The notes beneath the pieces are model-generated. The model ran no database searches, was not told the DNA's origin, and was given only the letters and a program-made list of their open reading frames with translations. From Flavobacteriia bacterium (GTDB taxonomy: Bacteria > Bacteroidota > Bacteroidia > Flavobacteriales_D > Crocinitomicaceae), in NCBI GenBank assembly GCA_947462925.1, contig CANHQP010000009.1, positions 1 through 64,000 of the forward strand: a stretch of 64,000 nt of DNA, in the 5' to 3' direction. Below, in pieces: positions 43,604 through 53,691 of the stretch. Position numbers and translations under genes: made by a program. Numbering within the stretch: the stretch's first letter is position 1; each line of letters opens with the position of its first letter.

Positions 43604-44542
43604 ATGAAGATAGGAATAGATATTTTAGGAGGCGATTTTGCTCCAGATGCTAATATTTCTGGAGCAATTTTAGCCCAAAAAGAACTTCCTCAGGATGTAA
43701 CGCTCGTTCTGATTGGCGACCAAGAGCAAATCTTGAGTGGCCTTTTGAGCCGTGGAGCAAATCCTGAAGATTTTGAAATTGTACATGCGCCTGATGTTAT
43801 CACGATGCATGACCACCCAACTCGTGCCATTCCGCAAAAGCCAAATAGCAGTATTGCTGTAGGGTTTGATTTGTTGGCATCAAAAAGCATTAGTGTTTTT
43901 GCAAGCACAGGAAATACCGGTGCAATGCTAGTTGGGTCAATCTATAAGATCAACACAATACCTGGGATTATTCGTCCTTGTATTACTTCTGTTTTACCAA
44001 CGATTGACGGTGGTAACTCCATTTTATTAGATGTTGGTTCAAATGCAGATTGCAAAGCAGATGTTTTGTATCAATTTGCATTGTTGGGTTCTTTGTATTC
44101 TAAAAATGTTTACGGAGTTGAAAATCCAAAAGTGGCTTTACTTAATATTGGAGAGGAAGAATCCAAAGGGAATTTATTGACGATTGCGACATATAAATTG
44201 CTCAAAGAGTCTGATGAAATCAATTTTATTGGTAATATTGAGGGAAGAGACATATTTTCTGGAACGGCAGACGTTGTAGTTTGTGATGGTTTCACAGGAA
44301 ATGTAGTTTTGAAAGAGGCAGAAGGAATTTATACTTTGATGAAAAAACGTGGTATCAAGGATGAATATTTCGACCGTTTTAATTATGAAAATTATGGCGG
44401 AACTCCAATTTTAGGAGTGAAAGGAAATGTTATTATTGGTCATGGAATCTCAAATGATAAAGCTGTCAAAAGTATGTTGATGCATTCTTTTGAAGTGGCA
44501 AAATCAGGATTGGCAAACAAAGTTAACGAAGCATTTAATTAA
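43604..44542 (+). CDS. plsX: Phosphate acyltransferase PlsX
   Basis: 312 residues. It converts acyl-ACP to acyl-phosphate, the first step of phosphatidic acid synthesis with PlsY. The N-terminus KIGIDILGGDFAPDANISGA is the family signature, with ILGG for the more common AMGG. FASTGNTGAMLVGSIYKI and VVCDGFTGNVVLKEAEG are also typical. The length is slightly below the usual 320-350. It ends 4 nt before fabH. Confidence 0.95.
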   Translation: MKIGIDILGGDFAPDANISGAILAQKELPQDVTLVLIGDQEQILSGLLSRGANPEDFEIVHAPDVITMHDHPTRAIPQKPNSSIAVGFDLLASKSISVFASTGNTGAMLVGSIYKINTIPGIIRPCITSVLPTIDGGNSILLDVGSNADCKADVLYQFALLGSLYSKNVYGVENPKVALLNIGEEESKGNLLTIATYKLLKESDEINFIGNIEGRDIFSGTADVVVCDGFTGNVVLKEAEGIYTLMKKRGIKDEYFDRFNYENYGGTPILGVKGNVIIGHGISNDKAVKSMLMHSFEVAKSGLANKVNEAFN

Positions 44543-44546
44543 GCGT

Positions 44547-45536
44547 ATGAGTAAAATGACAGCGGCGATTACTGGTGTTCAAGGATATTTACCAGATAAC
44601 ATTGTTACCAACGATGATTTGGCTAAAGTAGTAGATACTTCTGATGAATGGATCTTAACTAGAACTGGAATTTCTGAAAGAAGAATCATGAAAGATGGTG
44701 CTTCCTCAGACATGGCTGCCGAAGCTGTGAAAGGTTTACTTGCAAAAAAGGGATTAAGTCCTTTAGATATCGAATTGGTTATTGTTGCTACAGTAACTCC
44801 AGATTTTCCTTTTCCAAGCACAGCAAATGTTGTATGCGACAAAGTAGGAATGACAAATGCATGGGGATTTGATTTGAAAGCTGCATGTTCAGGTTTCATT
44901 TTTGCACTTCAAACAGGCGCTAAATTCATCGAGGCTGGAACGCACAAACGTGTAATTGTAGTTGGAGTTGACAAAATGAGTTCAATTATTGATTATCAAG
45001 ATAGAACAACTTGTGTTATTTTCGGAGATGGAGCGGGAGCGGTTTTATTAGAGCCAAATGAAGAAGGAAATGGAATCATTGATGCTATTTTGAGAACAGA
45101 TGGTTCTGGAAGAAAGTACTTGATTCAACCTGCTGGTGGTTCTGAAAACCCACCAACGATTCAAACCGTTGAGGATCGCATGCACTATGTAAAACAAGAA
45201 GGAAAAGCAGTCTTCAAATTTGCGGTAACAAACATGGCTGAAGTTTCTGCTGAAATCATGGAAAAAAACAATTTGACTAGCGAAAATGTTGATTGGTTGG
45301 TTCCGCACCAAGCCAATTTGCGAATCATTGACGCCACAGCTCAACGAATGGGATTACCTAAAGAAAAGGTAATGATCAATATTCAGCGCTATGGAAATAC
45401 GACTGCTGGAACTTTACCGCTTTGTTTGTGGGATTGGGAAAGTCAGTTGAAAAAAGGAGATAATATCATTCTTTCCGCTTTTGGTGGAGGATTTACTTGG
45501 GGAGCTATTTACTTGAAATGGGCATATAACTCCTAG
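44547..45536 (+). CDS. fabH: 3-oxoacyl-ACP synthase III
   Basis: 329 residues from ATG 44547. It condenses acetyl-CoA with malonyl-ACP to start fatty acid synthesis. The catalytic triad is complete: Cys114 in AACSGFIFAL, His254 in VPHQANLRI and Asn284 in RYGNTTAGT. The length is normal. A longer frame from 44490 overlaps plsX and is not FabH-like; ATG 44556 (MTAAITGVQ) is another possible start. It lies 4 nt after plsX and 37 nt before accB. Confidence 0.97.
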   Translation: MSKMTAAITGVQGYLPDNIVTNDDLAKVVDTSDEWILTRTGISERRIMKDGASSDMAAEAVKGLLAKKGLSPLDIELVIVATVTPDFPFPSTANVVCDKVGMTNAWGFDLKAACSGFIFALQTGAKFIEAGTHKRVIVVGVDKMSSIIDYQDRTTCVIFGDGAGAVLLEPNEEGNGIIDAILRTDGSGRKYLIQPAGGSENPPTIQTVEDRMHYVKQEGKAVFKFAVTNMAEVSAEIMEKNNLTSENVDWLVPHQANLRIIDATAQRMGLPKEKVMINIQRYGNTTAGTLPLCLWDWESQLKKGDNIILSAFGGGFTWGAIYLKWAYNS

Positions 45537-45573
45537 AATAAAAATAACTAACGAAAATTAAAATCCAAAAATT

Positions 45574-46050
45574 ATGAATCTGAACGAAATCCAAGATTTA
45601 ATCAAATTCGTTTCAAAATCAGGCGTAAGCGAGGTTGAAATCGAAAGAAAAGATTTTAAAATAATCATCAAAGCTGAATCAAAAGTGAAAGCTGAGCAAC
45701 AAATTATATATCAAGCTGCTGCTCCACAAGCTCCTGCTCAGATTGCTGCTCCTGCTGCTGCACCAGCCGCTCCAGTTGCTGAAACACCAGCTGTTTCTGA
45801 TGATTCTAAATACATTACTGTTAAATCTCCAATGATTGGTACTTTTTACCGTTCTTCATCACCAGACAAAGACGCTTTTGTTTCTGTTGGAAGTACAATC
45901 CAAAAAGGAACTCCAGTTTGCATCATTGAAGCAATGAAATTATTCAACGAAATCGAATCTGAAGTTGCAGGTAAAATTGTAAAAGTATTGGTTGACGATG
46001 CTTCTCCAGTTGAATACGATCAACCATTATTTTTGGTAGATCCAGCTTAA
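45574..46050 (+). CDS. accB: Acetyl-CoA carboxylase biotin carboxyl carrier protein
   Basis: 158 residues. A short N-terminal domain is followed by an Ala/Pro-rich swinging linker (residues about 47-72) and the biotinyl domain. The biotinylated lysine is Lys122 in EAMKLFNEI. It carries CO2 between AccC and the AccAD transferase to make malonyl-CoA. It lies 37 nt after fabH and 79 nt before accC. Confidence 0.97.
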   Translation: MNLNEIQDLIKFVSKSGVSEVEIERKDFKIIIKAESKVKAEQQIIYQAAAPQAPAQIAAPAAAPAAPVAETPAVSDDSKYITVKSPMIGTFYRSSSPDKDAFVSVGSTIQKGTPVCIIEAMKLFNEIESEVAGKIVKVLVDDASPVEYDQPLFLVDPA

Positions 46051-46129
46051 TTAATTTAAATTTTGAAATTCGAATTTGGGTTTTCATTTTCGATCTGAAA
46101 ATTTAAAGTTTAAATCTTAAATAGAAGCT

Positions 46130-47464
46130 ATGTTTAAAAAAATACTCATCGCAAATAGGGGAGAAATCGCATTGCGTATTATCCGCACTTGCAAAGAAAT
46201 GGGAATCAAAACGGTTGCTGTTTATTCAACTGCTGATAAAGACAGTTTACCAGTAAGATTTGCTGACGAAGCAGTTTGTATTGGACCAGCTGTAAGTTCA
46301 AAATCTTATTTATCAATTCCGAATATCATTGCTGCTGCAGAGATTACGAATGCAGATGCAATTCACCCAGGATATGGTTTCTTGTCTGAAAACGCAAGAT
46401 TTTCAGAAATTTGCCAAAAGCATAACATCAAATTTATCGGTGCTTTGCCTGAGCAAATTGATGGAATGGGAGACAAAGCAACTGCTAAAGCGACAATGAT
46501 TGCTGCTGGTGTGCCTTGTATTCCAGGGTCAGTTGGGTTATTGAAAGATTTGGAAGATGCAAAAACGCAAGCTGCCAAAATCGTTTATCCCGTAATCATG
46601 AAAGCTACTGCCGGTGGTGGTGGAAAAGGAATGAGAATTGTCTGGAAAGAAGAAGATATCGAACATGCTTGGGATTCTACTCGTCAAGAAGCTGCTGCAG
46701 CTTTCGGAAACGATGGAATTTACATGGAGAAATATATTGAAGAACCACGTCATATTGAAATTCAAATTGCGGGTGACCAATATGGAACTGCTTGTCACAT
46801 GTCTGAAAGAGATTGTTCGATTCAACGTAGACATCAAAAATTGGTAGAAGAAACGCCTTCTCCATTCATGACTGATGATTTACGTGAAAGAATGGGTCAA
46901 GCGGCAATTAAAGCTACGAAAGCAGTAAATTACGAAGGTGTAGGAACTGTAGAGTTTTTGGTTGATAAAAACCGCGATTTCTATTTCATGGAAATGAATA
47001 CACGTATTCAAGTTGAGCACACAATTACTGAAGAAGTAATCAATTTCGACTTGATAAAGGAACAAATCAAAATTGCTGCTGGACACACAATTTCAGGTAA
47101 AAATTATTATCCTCAATTGCACGCGATTCAATGTCGTATCAACGCTGAGGATCCTTATGCTGATTTTAGACCGTCTCCAGGAAAAATTACTTCTTACCAC
47201 TCTCCAGGTGGACACGGTGTGAGAATTGATACACATGCATACGCAGGTTATACAATTCCACCAAATTACGATTCAATGATTTCAAAATTGATTGTAGTTG
47301 CACAAACACGTGAAGAGGCAATTTTGAAAATGAAAAGAGCATTGGATGAGTACATCATTGAAGGAATCAAAACGACAATTCCGTTTCACCAAAAATTGAT
47401 GGACAACCCTGATTTTAATGCAGGAAATTTCACAACAAAATTCATGGAAACTTTTGAATTTTAA
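46130..47464 (+). CDS. accC: Acetyl-CoA carboxylase biotin carboxylase subunit
   Basis: A 444-residue ATP-grasp enzyme that carboxylates the biotin on AccB. The N-terminus [20 protein letters not shown], the Gly-rich ATP loop [13 protein letters not shown], the [18 protein letters not shown] signature and the C-terminal [13 protein letters not shown] are all standard. The length is normal. It is the last gene of the lipid-synthesis cluster and is followed by a strong terminator. Confidence 0.97.
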   Translation: MFKKILIANRGEIALRIIRTCKEMGIKTVAVYSTADKDSLPVRFADEAVCIGPAVSSKSYLSIPNIIAAAEITNADAIHPGYGFLSENARFSEICQKHNIKFIGALPEQIDGMGDKATAKATMIAAGVPCIPGSVGLLKDLEDAKTQAAKIVYPVIMKATAGGGGKGMRIVWKEEDIEHAWDSTRQEAAAAFGNDGIYMEKYIEEPRHIEIQIAGDQYGTACHMSERDCSIQRRHQKLVEETPSPFMTDDLRERMGQAAIKATKAVNYEGVGTVEFLVDKNRDFYFMEMNTRIQVEHTITEEVINFDLIKEQIKIAAGHTISGKNYYPQLHAIQCRINAEDPYADFRPSPGKITSYHSPGGHGVRIDTHAYAGYTIPPNYDSMISKLIVVAQTREEAILKMKRALDEYIIEGIKTTIPFHQKLMDNPDFNAGNFTTKFMETFEF

Positions 47465-47483
47465 TTTCAAAACCAAATATTTG

Positions 47484-47516
47484 AAAGCCTGAGGATTATT
47501 CTTCAGGCTTTTTTAT
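47484..47516 (+). terminator. Intrinsic terminator of accC and the lipid-synthesis cluster
   Basis: AAAGCCTGA (47484-47492) pairs with TCAGGCTTT (47503-47511), followed by a T-run. It lies 20 nt after the accC stop. Confidence 0.88.
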
Positions 47517-47534
47517 TTTATCGAAAGAATTGGT

Positions 47535-47542
47535 TACATTTG
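47535..47542 (+). promoter_or_regulatory. Putative -7 box TACATTTG
   Basis: An exact TAnnTTTG match, 21 nt upstream of the lipoprotein ATG at 47564. Confidence 0.5.
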
Positions 47543-47563
47543 AACAAATGTAAAATCGATTTT

Positions 47564-48256
47564 ATGAAAAAAGTTGGATTCGTTGCTGTTACAGCGCTTT
47601 ATTTAGCCTTGGGATTATTCACTTCTTGTGAAAAAGAACAATCTTCAGATGTAAATCAAGACAAAATCTACACAGATTACGAGGTATTCTATGACAGGAA
47701 TACGGACAAATCTTGGGTGGTTGCCAAATTTAGATTCGGTGGTCCAACAGGAACAATTTTAGAATTGGATTCAACAGCATTCGTTCTTTTTAACAATGAT
47801 ACATTGGCATACAATGCTTTGTTTACAGGTCATTTTAAAGAATATGCTGGAAGAATTACGACTGGAACTTTTACTTATACAAATGTTGCAGGACAAGTTT
47901 TTCAAAATTCAATTCCAACTGGTGATACGGTTGCTTTTCCTACGACTCTGAATTCACTCTCTAAATCTTCTGCACAAACAATTTCATGGGTTGGTTCGCC
48001 TTTGGCAGCGAATCAAGCAGTTGGAATTTTTATCGGAAGTTGGACTTGGGGACAAAATGCATTGGCATATCAAGATGCAGACGGTGCAACAAATTTAGTG
48101 CTTGGAATCAATCAAATGGCAGCTTTGGCGTTGGGTTCATCGACTGTTTACATGGATAGACAAACAGAGGTAAGTGTTTCTCAAGGAACATCTGAAGGTG
48201 GGAAAATTAGAAGTAAATACAGAGCATTAAACATCGTTTTGCAAGTTGTGAATTAA
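47564..48256 (+). CDS. Predicted lipoprotein, unknown function
   Basis: 230 residues from ATG 47564. The lipoprotein signal peptide ends in the lipobox LFTSC, followed by EKEQSSD. The body is beta-rich with many aromatic and Thr residues (YTDYEVFYDRNTDKSWVVAK, later SWVGSPLAANQ and IGSWTWGQN). No known family is recognised. The signal puts it at the periplasmic or outer surface. An upstream TTG (47540) would place 8 residues before the signal peptide and is not preferred. It has its own promoter box. Confidence 0.7.
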   Translation: MKKVGFVAVTALYLALGLFTSCEKEQSSDVNQDKIYTDYEVFYDRNTDKSWVVAKFRFGGPTGTILELDSTAFVLFNNDTLAYNALFTGHFKEYAGRITTGTFTYTNVAGQVFQNSIPTGDTVAFPTTLNSLSKSSAQTISWVGSPLAANQAVGIFIGSWTWGQNALAYQDADGATNLVLGINQMAALALGSSTVYMDRQTEVSVSQGTSEGGKIRSKYRALNIVLQVVN

Positions 48257-48302
48257 CTACAAAAGATAATATTCAGTTTACATCGTTCAATTTCATTTGG
48301 TT

Positions 48303-48310
48303 TACTTTTG
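48303..48310 (+). promoter_or_regulatory. Putative -7 box TACTTTTG, very close to the start codon
   Basis: An exact TAnnTTTG match that ends only 7 nt before the ATG of the phosphodiesterase gene, so the transcript would have almost no leader. Confidence 0.4.
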
Positions 48311-48317
48311 AAAGAAA

Positions 48318-49175
48318 ATGCAAAAATTTTCCTTTCTAATATTTGCTGTTTTGACACACTTAATTGTTTCTAGTCAAGAAGATTCCGTTTCCTATTTTGG
48401 TCACAGAGGTTGTCGCGGATTGTATCCTGAAAACACCATTGTTGGCTTTCAGAAAGCAATGGCCTTGGGCGTTGATGGAATCGAATGGGATGTCGTGGTA
48501 AACAAAGACAAACAGTTGGTCATTTCTCATGATCAATTTTTCGAAAAAGAATTTTGTTTAATGCCTGATGGTTCTGAAATTCCTGACGAAAAAGCAACGA
48601 ATATTTACCAAATGACTCAAGCTCAAATTGAGCAATATGACTGCGGCACAAAAGTTCATAAACGTTTTCTGGAACAACAAAAAATAAAGGAAACCAAACC
48701 ATTGTTGCAAACGGTTTTTGATTCCATAGATTTCTCCAAAACAACAATTTTATTTGAAATCAAATCAGACAAAGATTTAGATGGGACTTTTCAACCCGCT
48801 CCAGCTGAATATGTATCAATTATTTTGAATGAAGTAAAAGATTTTAAGTACAAGGAAAACATCGTTTTCATGAGTTTCGATGCAAGAATTCTGGAAGAAT
48901 TGCATCAGAAAGCACCCAGTTTTAGATTGGTTTATTTGACGGAATCTCCACTTAGATCAACTTCAAATTTCATTGCCGCTTTTTCATTTAAACCCTATGC
49001 AATTGGCATATTTTATCCAATGATTTCCAAAACAAATTTGAAAACCTTAAAGAAACTTGGAATTAAGACTTTCGCTTGGACGGTAAATGATCCAAAGATT
49101 AGCAAAAAGTTGGTAGGAAAAGGAGTGGATGGAATCATAACTGATTATCCAAATTTGGTCAAAAGGGCAAAATAG
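48318..49175 (+). CDS. Glycerophosphodiester phosphodiesterase family protein, exported
   Basis: 285 residues. A signal peptide of about 20 residues is followed by the GDPD TIM barrel. Catalytic and metal residues are visible: GHRG (His29), PEN (Glu38), the E-W-D pair (Glu56, Asp58) and SHD (His71). The end carries KKLGIKTFAWTVND and GVDGIITDYPN, the usual final strands. It hydrolyses glycerophosphodiesters to glycerol-3-phosphate and an alcohol, here outside the cytoplasm. It stands between the lipoprotein and the pseudouridine synthase. Confidence 0.92.
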   Translation: MQKFSFLIFAVLTHLIVSSQEDSVSYFGHRGCRGLYPENTIVGFQKAMALGVDGIEWDVVVNKDKQLVISHDQFFEKEFCLMPDGSEIPDEKATNIYQMTQAQIEQYDCGTKVHKRFLEQQKIKETKPLLQTVFDSIDFSKTTILFEIKSDKDLDGTFQPAPAEYVSIILNEVKDFKYKENIVFMSFDARILEELHQKAPSFRLVYLTESPLRSTSNFIAAFSFKPYAIGIFYPMISKTNLKTLKKLGIKTFAWTVNDPKISKKLVGKGVDGIITDYPNLVKRAK

Positions 49176-49205
49176 CTAGTTGCAAAGACATTCATTTTTC
49201 TTTCT

Positions 49206-50879
49206 ATGAGTTCAGGTTTTTTTCATCCTTTTGTTTCGTCAGTTGAAGGGTTTGATTTGCCTGATAAATTTACATTTCCTCATTATTATACGCCTCATCC
49301 ATTAGCCGTTGCGGCTGCCAAGGAGCTTCAACTATTTTTAGCAAAGCAAGATTTAAATCATGATTTTGGATTGAATCCAACTGCAACGGAATTGAATTCA
49401 GCGATTGGTAAGATGTTTGGTGTTTTAGTTGTCGAAAATCAAGCTGGTCAATTGGGTTATTTGCGCGCTTTTTCAGGAAAATTAGCCAATAGCAATCAGC
49501 ACGAAGGTTTTGTTCCACCGGTTTTTGATACCCTCGATCAACAGGGTTTTTATAAAAAAGGTGAAGCAAAATTGAACAAATTGAATCTAAGAATTGATGA
49601 AATTGAAAGTTCAAGCGAATTCATTGTGGGCGAAAAAGCGTTGTTTCAAGTTAAATCTGAATTTGCAAGTTTATTGGAGCAGACGAAAAGTAAAATGAAA
49701 GCTGACAAACTTGAAAGAAATATTCAACGTCAAAAGCAGTTGAAATTGCTTTCTGAGATAGAATTTGAAGTTTTTTCAACACAATTGAATCACGAAAGTG
49801 CTAGACAAAATATCGAATTAAAGCAATTGACTAAAAGTTGGACTTCGAAAATTGATGTCTTGACGCAGGAATTGTACGCTGAAGTCACTTCTTTAAAAAA
49901 TGAAAGAGCAGCATTATCTGCGAAACTTCAACTGCAATTGTTTGAAAGTTATACTTTTCTGAATCAATTTGGTGAAGAAAGCAGTTTGCTTGATATTTTT
50001 AGTGAAACTGTTTTGCAAAAACCACCTTCAGGCGCTGGAGAATGTGCTGCGCCCAAATTGTTGCAATATGCATTTCTCAATCAAATGAAACCAATTTGTA
50101 TGGCGGAGTTTTGGTGGGGGAAATCACCTGCTTCTGAAATTCGCGTGCATCAGCAATTTTATCCCGCCTGTCGCGGCAAATGTGAACCGATTTTAAATCA
50201 CATGCTAAAAGGAATTCCAATCGATCAAAATCCGATGGAATCTCAAGCTAAAATCGATCAGATTGAAATTGTTTTTGAAGATGATTCAATTGCCATCTTT
50301 AACAAACCGCCAGATTTTTTGTCTGTACCAGGAAAAACATTGACAGATTCTGTTTACACAAGGGCAAAAAAGCTTTTTCCAAACGCAACTGGTCCTTTGT
50401 TGGTACACCGACTAGATATGTCCACTTCTGGCTTAATTTTAATGGCCAAAACTAAAGTTCTCCACGAAGCGTTGCAGCGACAATTTATCCAAAAAACGAT
50501 TTCAAAACGTTATGTTGCTATCTTAAACGAAGAGCTGAACGGAACATTTGAAGGCGAAATCAATTTACCATTGCGATTGGATTTAGATGATCGACCGAAA
50601 CAAATTGTTTGCAATGATTTTGGCAAGCCAGCCAAAACGAGATTTGAGGTAATAGAAATAAAAAATGGAAGAACGAAAGTGTATTTTTATCCAATTACGG
50701 GTAGGACGCATCAATTGCGGGTTCATGCGGCACATGCGCTAGGACTAAATTCTCCCATTGTTGGAGATGATTTATATGGAACGAAAGCCGAGAGATTGTT
50801 TTTACATGCCGAGCGGTTGACCTTTTTTCATCCAGTTATAAAGAAAGAAATGACAGTTTATTGCCCTTGTAATTTCTAA
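49206..50879 (+). CDS. RluA-family pseudouridine synthase with long N-terminal extension
   Basis: 557 residues, about twice the size of a plain RluA. The C-terminal part (about 345-557) is the catalytic domain, with NKPPDFLSVPGK, the active-site motif HRLDMSTSGL (Asp404) and GRTHQLRVH. The N-terminal 340 residues contain a charged coiled-coil stretch (about 120-240). A conserved-looking cap follows, with GAGECAAPKLLQYAFLNQ, AEFWWG and PACRGKCEPIL. I recall this layout in a subgroup found in proteobacteria and Bacteroidetes; its specific RNA target is unknown to me. Its start is 30 nt after the phosphodiesterase. Confidence 0.85.
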   Translation: MSSGFFHPFVSSVEGFDLPDKFTFPHYYTPHPLAVAAAKELQLFLAKQDLNHDFGLNPTATELNSAIGKMFGVLVVENQAGQLGYLRAFSGKLANSNQHEGFVPPVFDTLDQQGFYKKGEAKLNKLNLRIDEIESSSEFIVGEKALFQVKSEFASLLEQTKSKMKADKLERNIQRQKQLKLLSEIEFEVFSTQLNHESARQNIELKQLTKSWTSKIDVLTQELYAEVTSLKNERAALSAKLQLQLFESYTFLNQFGEESSLLDIFSETVLQKPPSGAGECAAPKLLQYAFLNQMKPICMAEFWWGKSPASEIRVHQQFYPACRGKCEPILNHMLKGIPIDQNPMESQAKIDQIEIVFEDDSIAIFNKPPDFLSVPGKTLTDSVYTRAKKLFPNATGPLLVHRLDMSTSGLILMAKTKVLHEALQRQFIQKTISKRYVAILNEELNGTFEGEINLPLRLDLDDRPKQIVCNDFGKPAKTRFEVIEIKNGRTKVYFYPITGRTHQLRVHAAHALGLNSPIVGDDLYGTKAERLFLHAERLTFFHPVIKKEMTVYCPCNF

Positions 50880-51091
50880 ACGCCTATCTTTTAAAAGTGA
50901 ATTTTTATACTTTTTGTTTCCTTTTTATCATTAATTTTAGACTTAGTATAAATAATACTGATTCTAAGTTTATGAGATTTTTATTAAAATTACATACTCA
51001 TTGATGCAAACCGAATCAAGATAAATGAAAAAGGGCGAAAAAGAAAAACCAAAAAATAGTCGAAGATCGATACAAACCAATTTATCTAATC

Positions 51092-51496
51092 ATGAAACCA
51101 GATATAAACCTTTTAATCACAGAAATCACCTTTAAAACAAGCAGGAGCGGGGGAAGTGGAGGACAAAATGTAAACAAAGTTTCTACCAAGGTGGAACTCA
51201 ATTTTGATGTGACAAATTCACAACACTTGGATGAACATCAAAAGGAAATTATTCAAATAAAATTATTCAATAAGATGACGACTGAGGGAATTTTGCAAAT
51301 CATATCTCAAGTTGAAAGGAGTCAACTCGGAAACAAGAAAGTGGTCATTTCAAAGTTCAAAGAATTGATTGAAACCAGTTTTAAAGTTCAAAAAAAGCGC
51401 AAGGAAACTAAGGTTCCATTTGCTGTGAAAGAAAAACGATTGCTCACAAAAAAACGTAAAGCAGAAATTAAGAAAATGCGGAAAGTTGATTTTTAA
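51092..51496 (+). CDS. arfB: Alternative ribosome-rescue peptidyl-tRNA hydrolase
   Basis: 134 residues. It has the release-factor GGQ motif in RSGGSGGQNVNKVSTKVEL (Gly23-Gly24-Gln25) and a basic C-terminal tail (from about 100: KKRKETKVPF onward to KKMRKVDF) that enters the empty mRNA channel of stalled ribosomes. It frees nascent chains from non-stop ribosomes. The length matches ArfB. The stop overlaps the convergent antiporter gene by 4 nt. Confidence 0.94.
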   Translation: MKPDINLLITEITFKTSRSGGSGGQNVNKVSTKVELNFDVTNSQHLDEHQKEIIQIKLFNKMTTEGILQIISQVERSQLGNKKVVISKFKELIETSFKVQKKRKETKVPFAVKEKRLLTKKRKAEIKKMRKVDF

Positions 51497-53691
51497 TTCT
51501 TTTCGTTGCCTTTGAAAATACTTCCAACTTCTTTTCCGATTTTTTGAATAGTCTCCATTCCTTTAGTAATAGGACTTGTTGTAATGTCGTCGTAAGAATT
51601 GAATAGATTATCGGAAAATTGAGATGGATAAATCAAAATTCTATCATTGTTCGGAAAAGCTTTTTCTAACTTATTCAAGAAAAAATCCACGCTAGGAGTA
51701 TAAGAAATCGCTCCTTTTCTTGCAGTGCAATAGATAATCAAGTCTGTTGATTCAACTTTATAATTCAACAAGAAAAATTCGTCTAACTCATTGATTTGCT
51801 TTTGCTCTAGTGAAACATTGAATTTTCGTTGTTCAACGTACAAATGGATTTTTTCATACGTTTGTTCGCCTGAAAAAACAATCGTAGGTAAGTTTAATTC
51901 ACGCGATAAACGCATGACACGATCAAGCCAATTAGTGAAACTGTTTTCTAACTCAGCCAATTCAGGACAAATCAATATTATTCGTCTTTTCGATATGAAG
52001 GGCATGTCTAATTGACAAAAGAATACAGTTTTGTCACAAACGTCTAACAAATGTTCACGGTCATCGCCAACAATTCGCATCAATAAATTCATTTTATCAC
52101 TGTCATTAATGACGACAATATCAGCTGCTAATTCTTTGGATGTTCGTGCAATTCCACTCGATAAATTGTGATCAATCGTGGCAATCGTATTCACTTTCGT
52201 TTCTCCACTTGAATAATGATTGATAATTTCATTCATATGGTTTCTAGAGCGATGAATTCTACTTTCAGCTTGTTGGTCATCTGGAAGAACACTTACAACT
52301 GAAATTGGATTAATTACCTTTTTATCTGTAATCAAAATGGAAAGGTCTAAGATATTTTCGTTTCCTTTTAATTCATTTAAAGCTACGAGCAAATGTTGCG
52401 TTCTTTTTTGTGGAGCGGCTAATAAATCTGCGTCTTCCGCTTGTTCGACCAACAATCTTCGACCGGCATTTTCGGTCACAAAAGACGCAGTCATACAAGT
52501 GATTAAAATCAAGATGACCGTTCCGTTCAAAATATTTTCATCCAAAAGTCGTATCGGCTCACCAGTTGAAGTTGTGCCTGTAATCGTATTGTAGCCTACA
52601 ATAATAATAGCCAATGTTGCAGCTGCATGAGCCGTACTTAAGCCAAAAATAACTTGTCTTTCAGCTCCCGACATTTTAAAAATTAATTGCGTAACAAGTG
52701 CTGCTAACCATTTTGAAAAAATGGCAAATGTGGTTAAAACTGCTGCTGTAATCAAGGCCCAGTATCCATCAAAAAGTACGCGAATATCTACCACCATTCC
52801 CACCGAAATCAAAAAGAAAGGAATGAAAATCGCATTTCCAATGAAATCAATTCGGTTCATTAATGCCGATGAATGTGGAATCAGGCCATTCAAAACTAAT
52901 CCAGCAACGAAGGCTCCGATAATGTGTTCCACACCAGCCATTTCAGCCAAGAATGCAGCGAAGAAAATAATAGATAAGACAAAAATGTAATGGGAAGATT
53001 TTTCACTTTCAAGTTTACTGAAAAACCAACGAGCGATGCGCGGAATTATCAAAAACATGATCAATGTGAAAATGGTTAACGACGTTATAAGTCGAACCCA
53101 AAATTCGGTATTTAATTCACCTTTCGCTGAGCTTGAAATAACGGCCAAAATAATCAAGACCGCTGTATCAGTTAAAATCGTTCCTCCGATAGTAATCGCA
53201 ACTGCTGGTTTTTTCGTTATCCCAAATTTACTGGCGATTGGATATGCTACCAATGTGTGCGTTGCAAACATGGATGCGGTCAAAATACTCGCGGTCATTC
53301 CTAAATGTAAACCGTAGTAGCAAATGGGAAAACCGAGTAAAATCGGAATTGAAAAAGTTAGAAACCCGAATGTGAAACTTTTGTTTCTATATTTTTTGAA
53401 TTCCTTCATGTCGAGCTCTAATCCAGCCATAAACATGATATATAGCAAGCCGATGGTTGAAAATAATTTGACTGAACCTTCAGATTCAAGTAGTTTTTCT
53501 CCAATCAAATTGAATCCTTTTGGTCCGATAATTACACCAGAAATAATTAGACCGATGATAGAAGGAATTCTAATTTTTCTCAGTAGAATAGGAGATAATA
53601 GGATAATGAAAAGAATAAGCGAAAAAATCAATACTGGATTCTTTAAGGGCAATTGAAACGCTTGCCAAAGGTGACTGAAAAAGTAATCCAT
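51493..53691 (-). CDS. CPA2-family cation:proton antiporter
   Basis: 732 residues. The first 400 or so form the Na+/H+ exchanger membrane domain with about 12 helices. Conserved stretches include GLIISGVIIGPKGFNLIG and EHIIGAFVAGLVLNGLIP, and GGTILTDTAVLIILA carries the ion-site aspartate. The C-terminal 330 residues are soluble, with two universal-stress-like halves (HLLVALNELKGNENILDLSI and later PTIVFSGEQTYEKI). It exchanges monovalent cations for protons. The KefB/KefC NAD-binding (RCK) domain is not seen. It ends convergent to arfB. Confidence 0.88.
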   Translation of the reverse strand: MDYFFSHLWQAFQLPLKNPVLIFSLILFIILLSPILLRKIRIPSIIGLIISGVIIGPKGFNLIGEKLLESEGSVKLFSTIGLLYIMFMAGLELDMKEFKKYRNKSFTFGFLTFSIPILLGFPICYYGLHLGMTASILTASMFATHTLVAYPIASKFGITKKPAVAITIGGTILTDTAVLIILAVISSSAKGELNTEFWVRLITSLTIFTLIMFLIIPRIARWFFSKLESEKSSHYIFVLSIIFFAAFLAEMAGVEHIIGAFVAGLVLNGLIPHSSALMNRIDFIGNAIFIPFFLISVGMVVDIRVLFDGYWALITAAVLTTFAIFSKWLAALVTQLIFKMSGAERQVIFGLSTAHAAATLAIIIVGYNTITGTTSTGEPIRLLDENILNGTVILILITCMTASFVTENAGRRLLVEQAEDADLLAAPQKRTQHLLVALNELKGNENILDLSILITDKKVINPISVVSVLPDDQQAESRIHRSRNHMNEIINHYSSGETKVNTIATIDHNLSSGIARTSKELAADIVVINDSDKMNLLMRIVGDDREHLLDVCDKTVFFCQLDMPFISKRRIILICPELAELENSFTNWLDRVMRLSRELNLPTIVFSGEQTYEKIHLYVEQRKFNVSLEQKQINELDEFFLLNYKVESTDLIIYCTARKGAISYTPSVDFFLNKLEKAFPNNDRILIYPSQFSDNLFNSYDDITTSPITKGMETIQKIGKEVGSIFKGNEKN

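Noticed and set aside
51025-51135. A 36-codon frame (MKKGEKEKPKNSRR...) overlapping the start of arfB
   Set aside because: It is short and mostly charged, has no homologue that I recognise, and overlaps a certain gene in another frame. It could be a leader peptide but nothing supports it.
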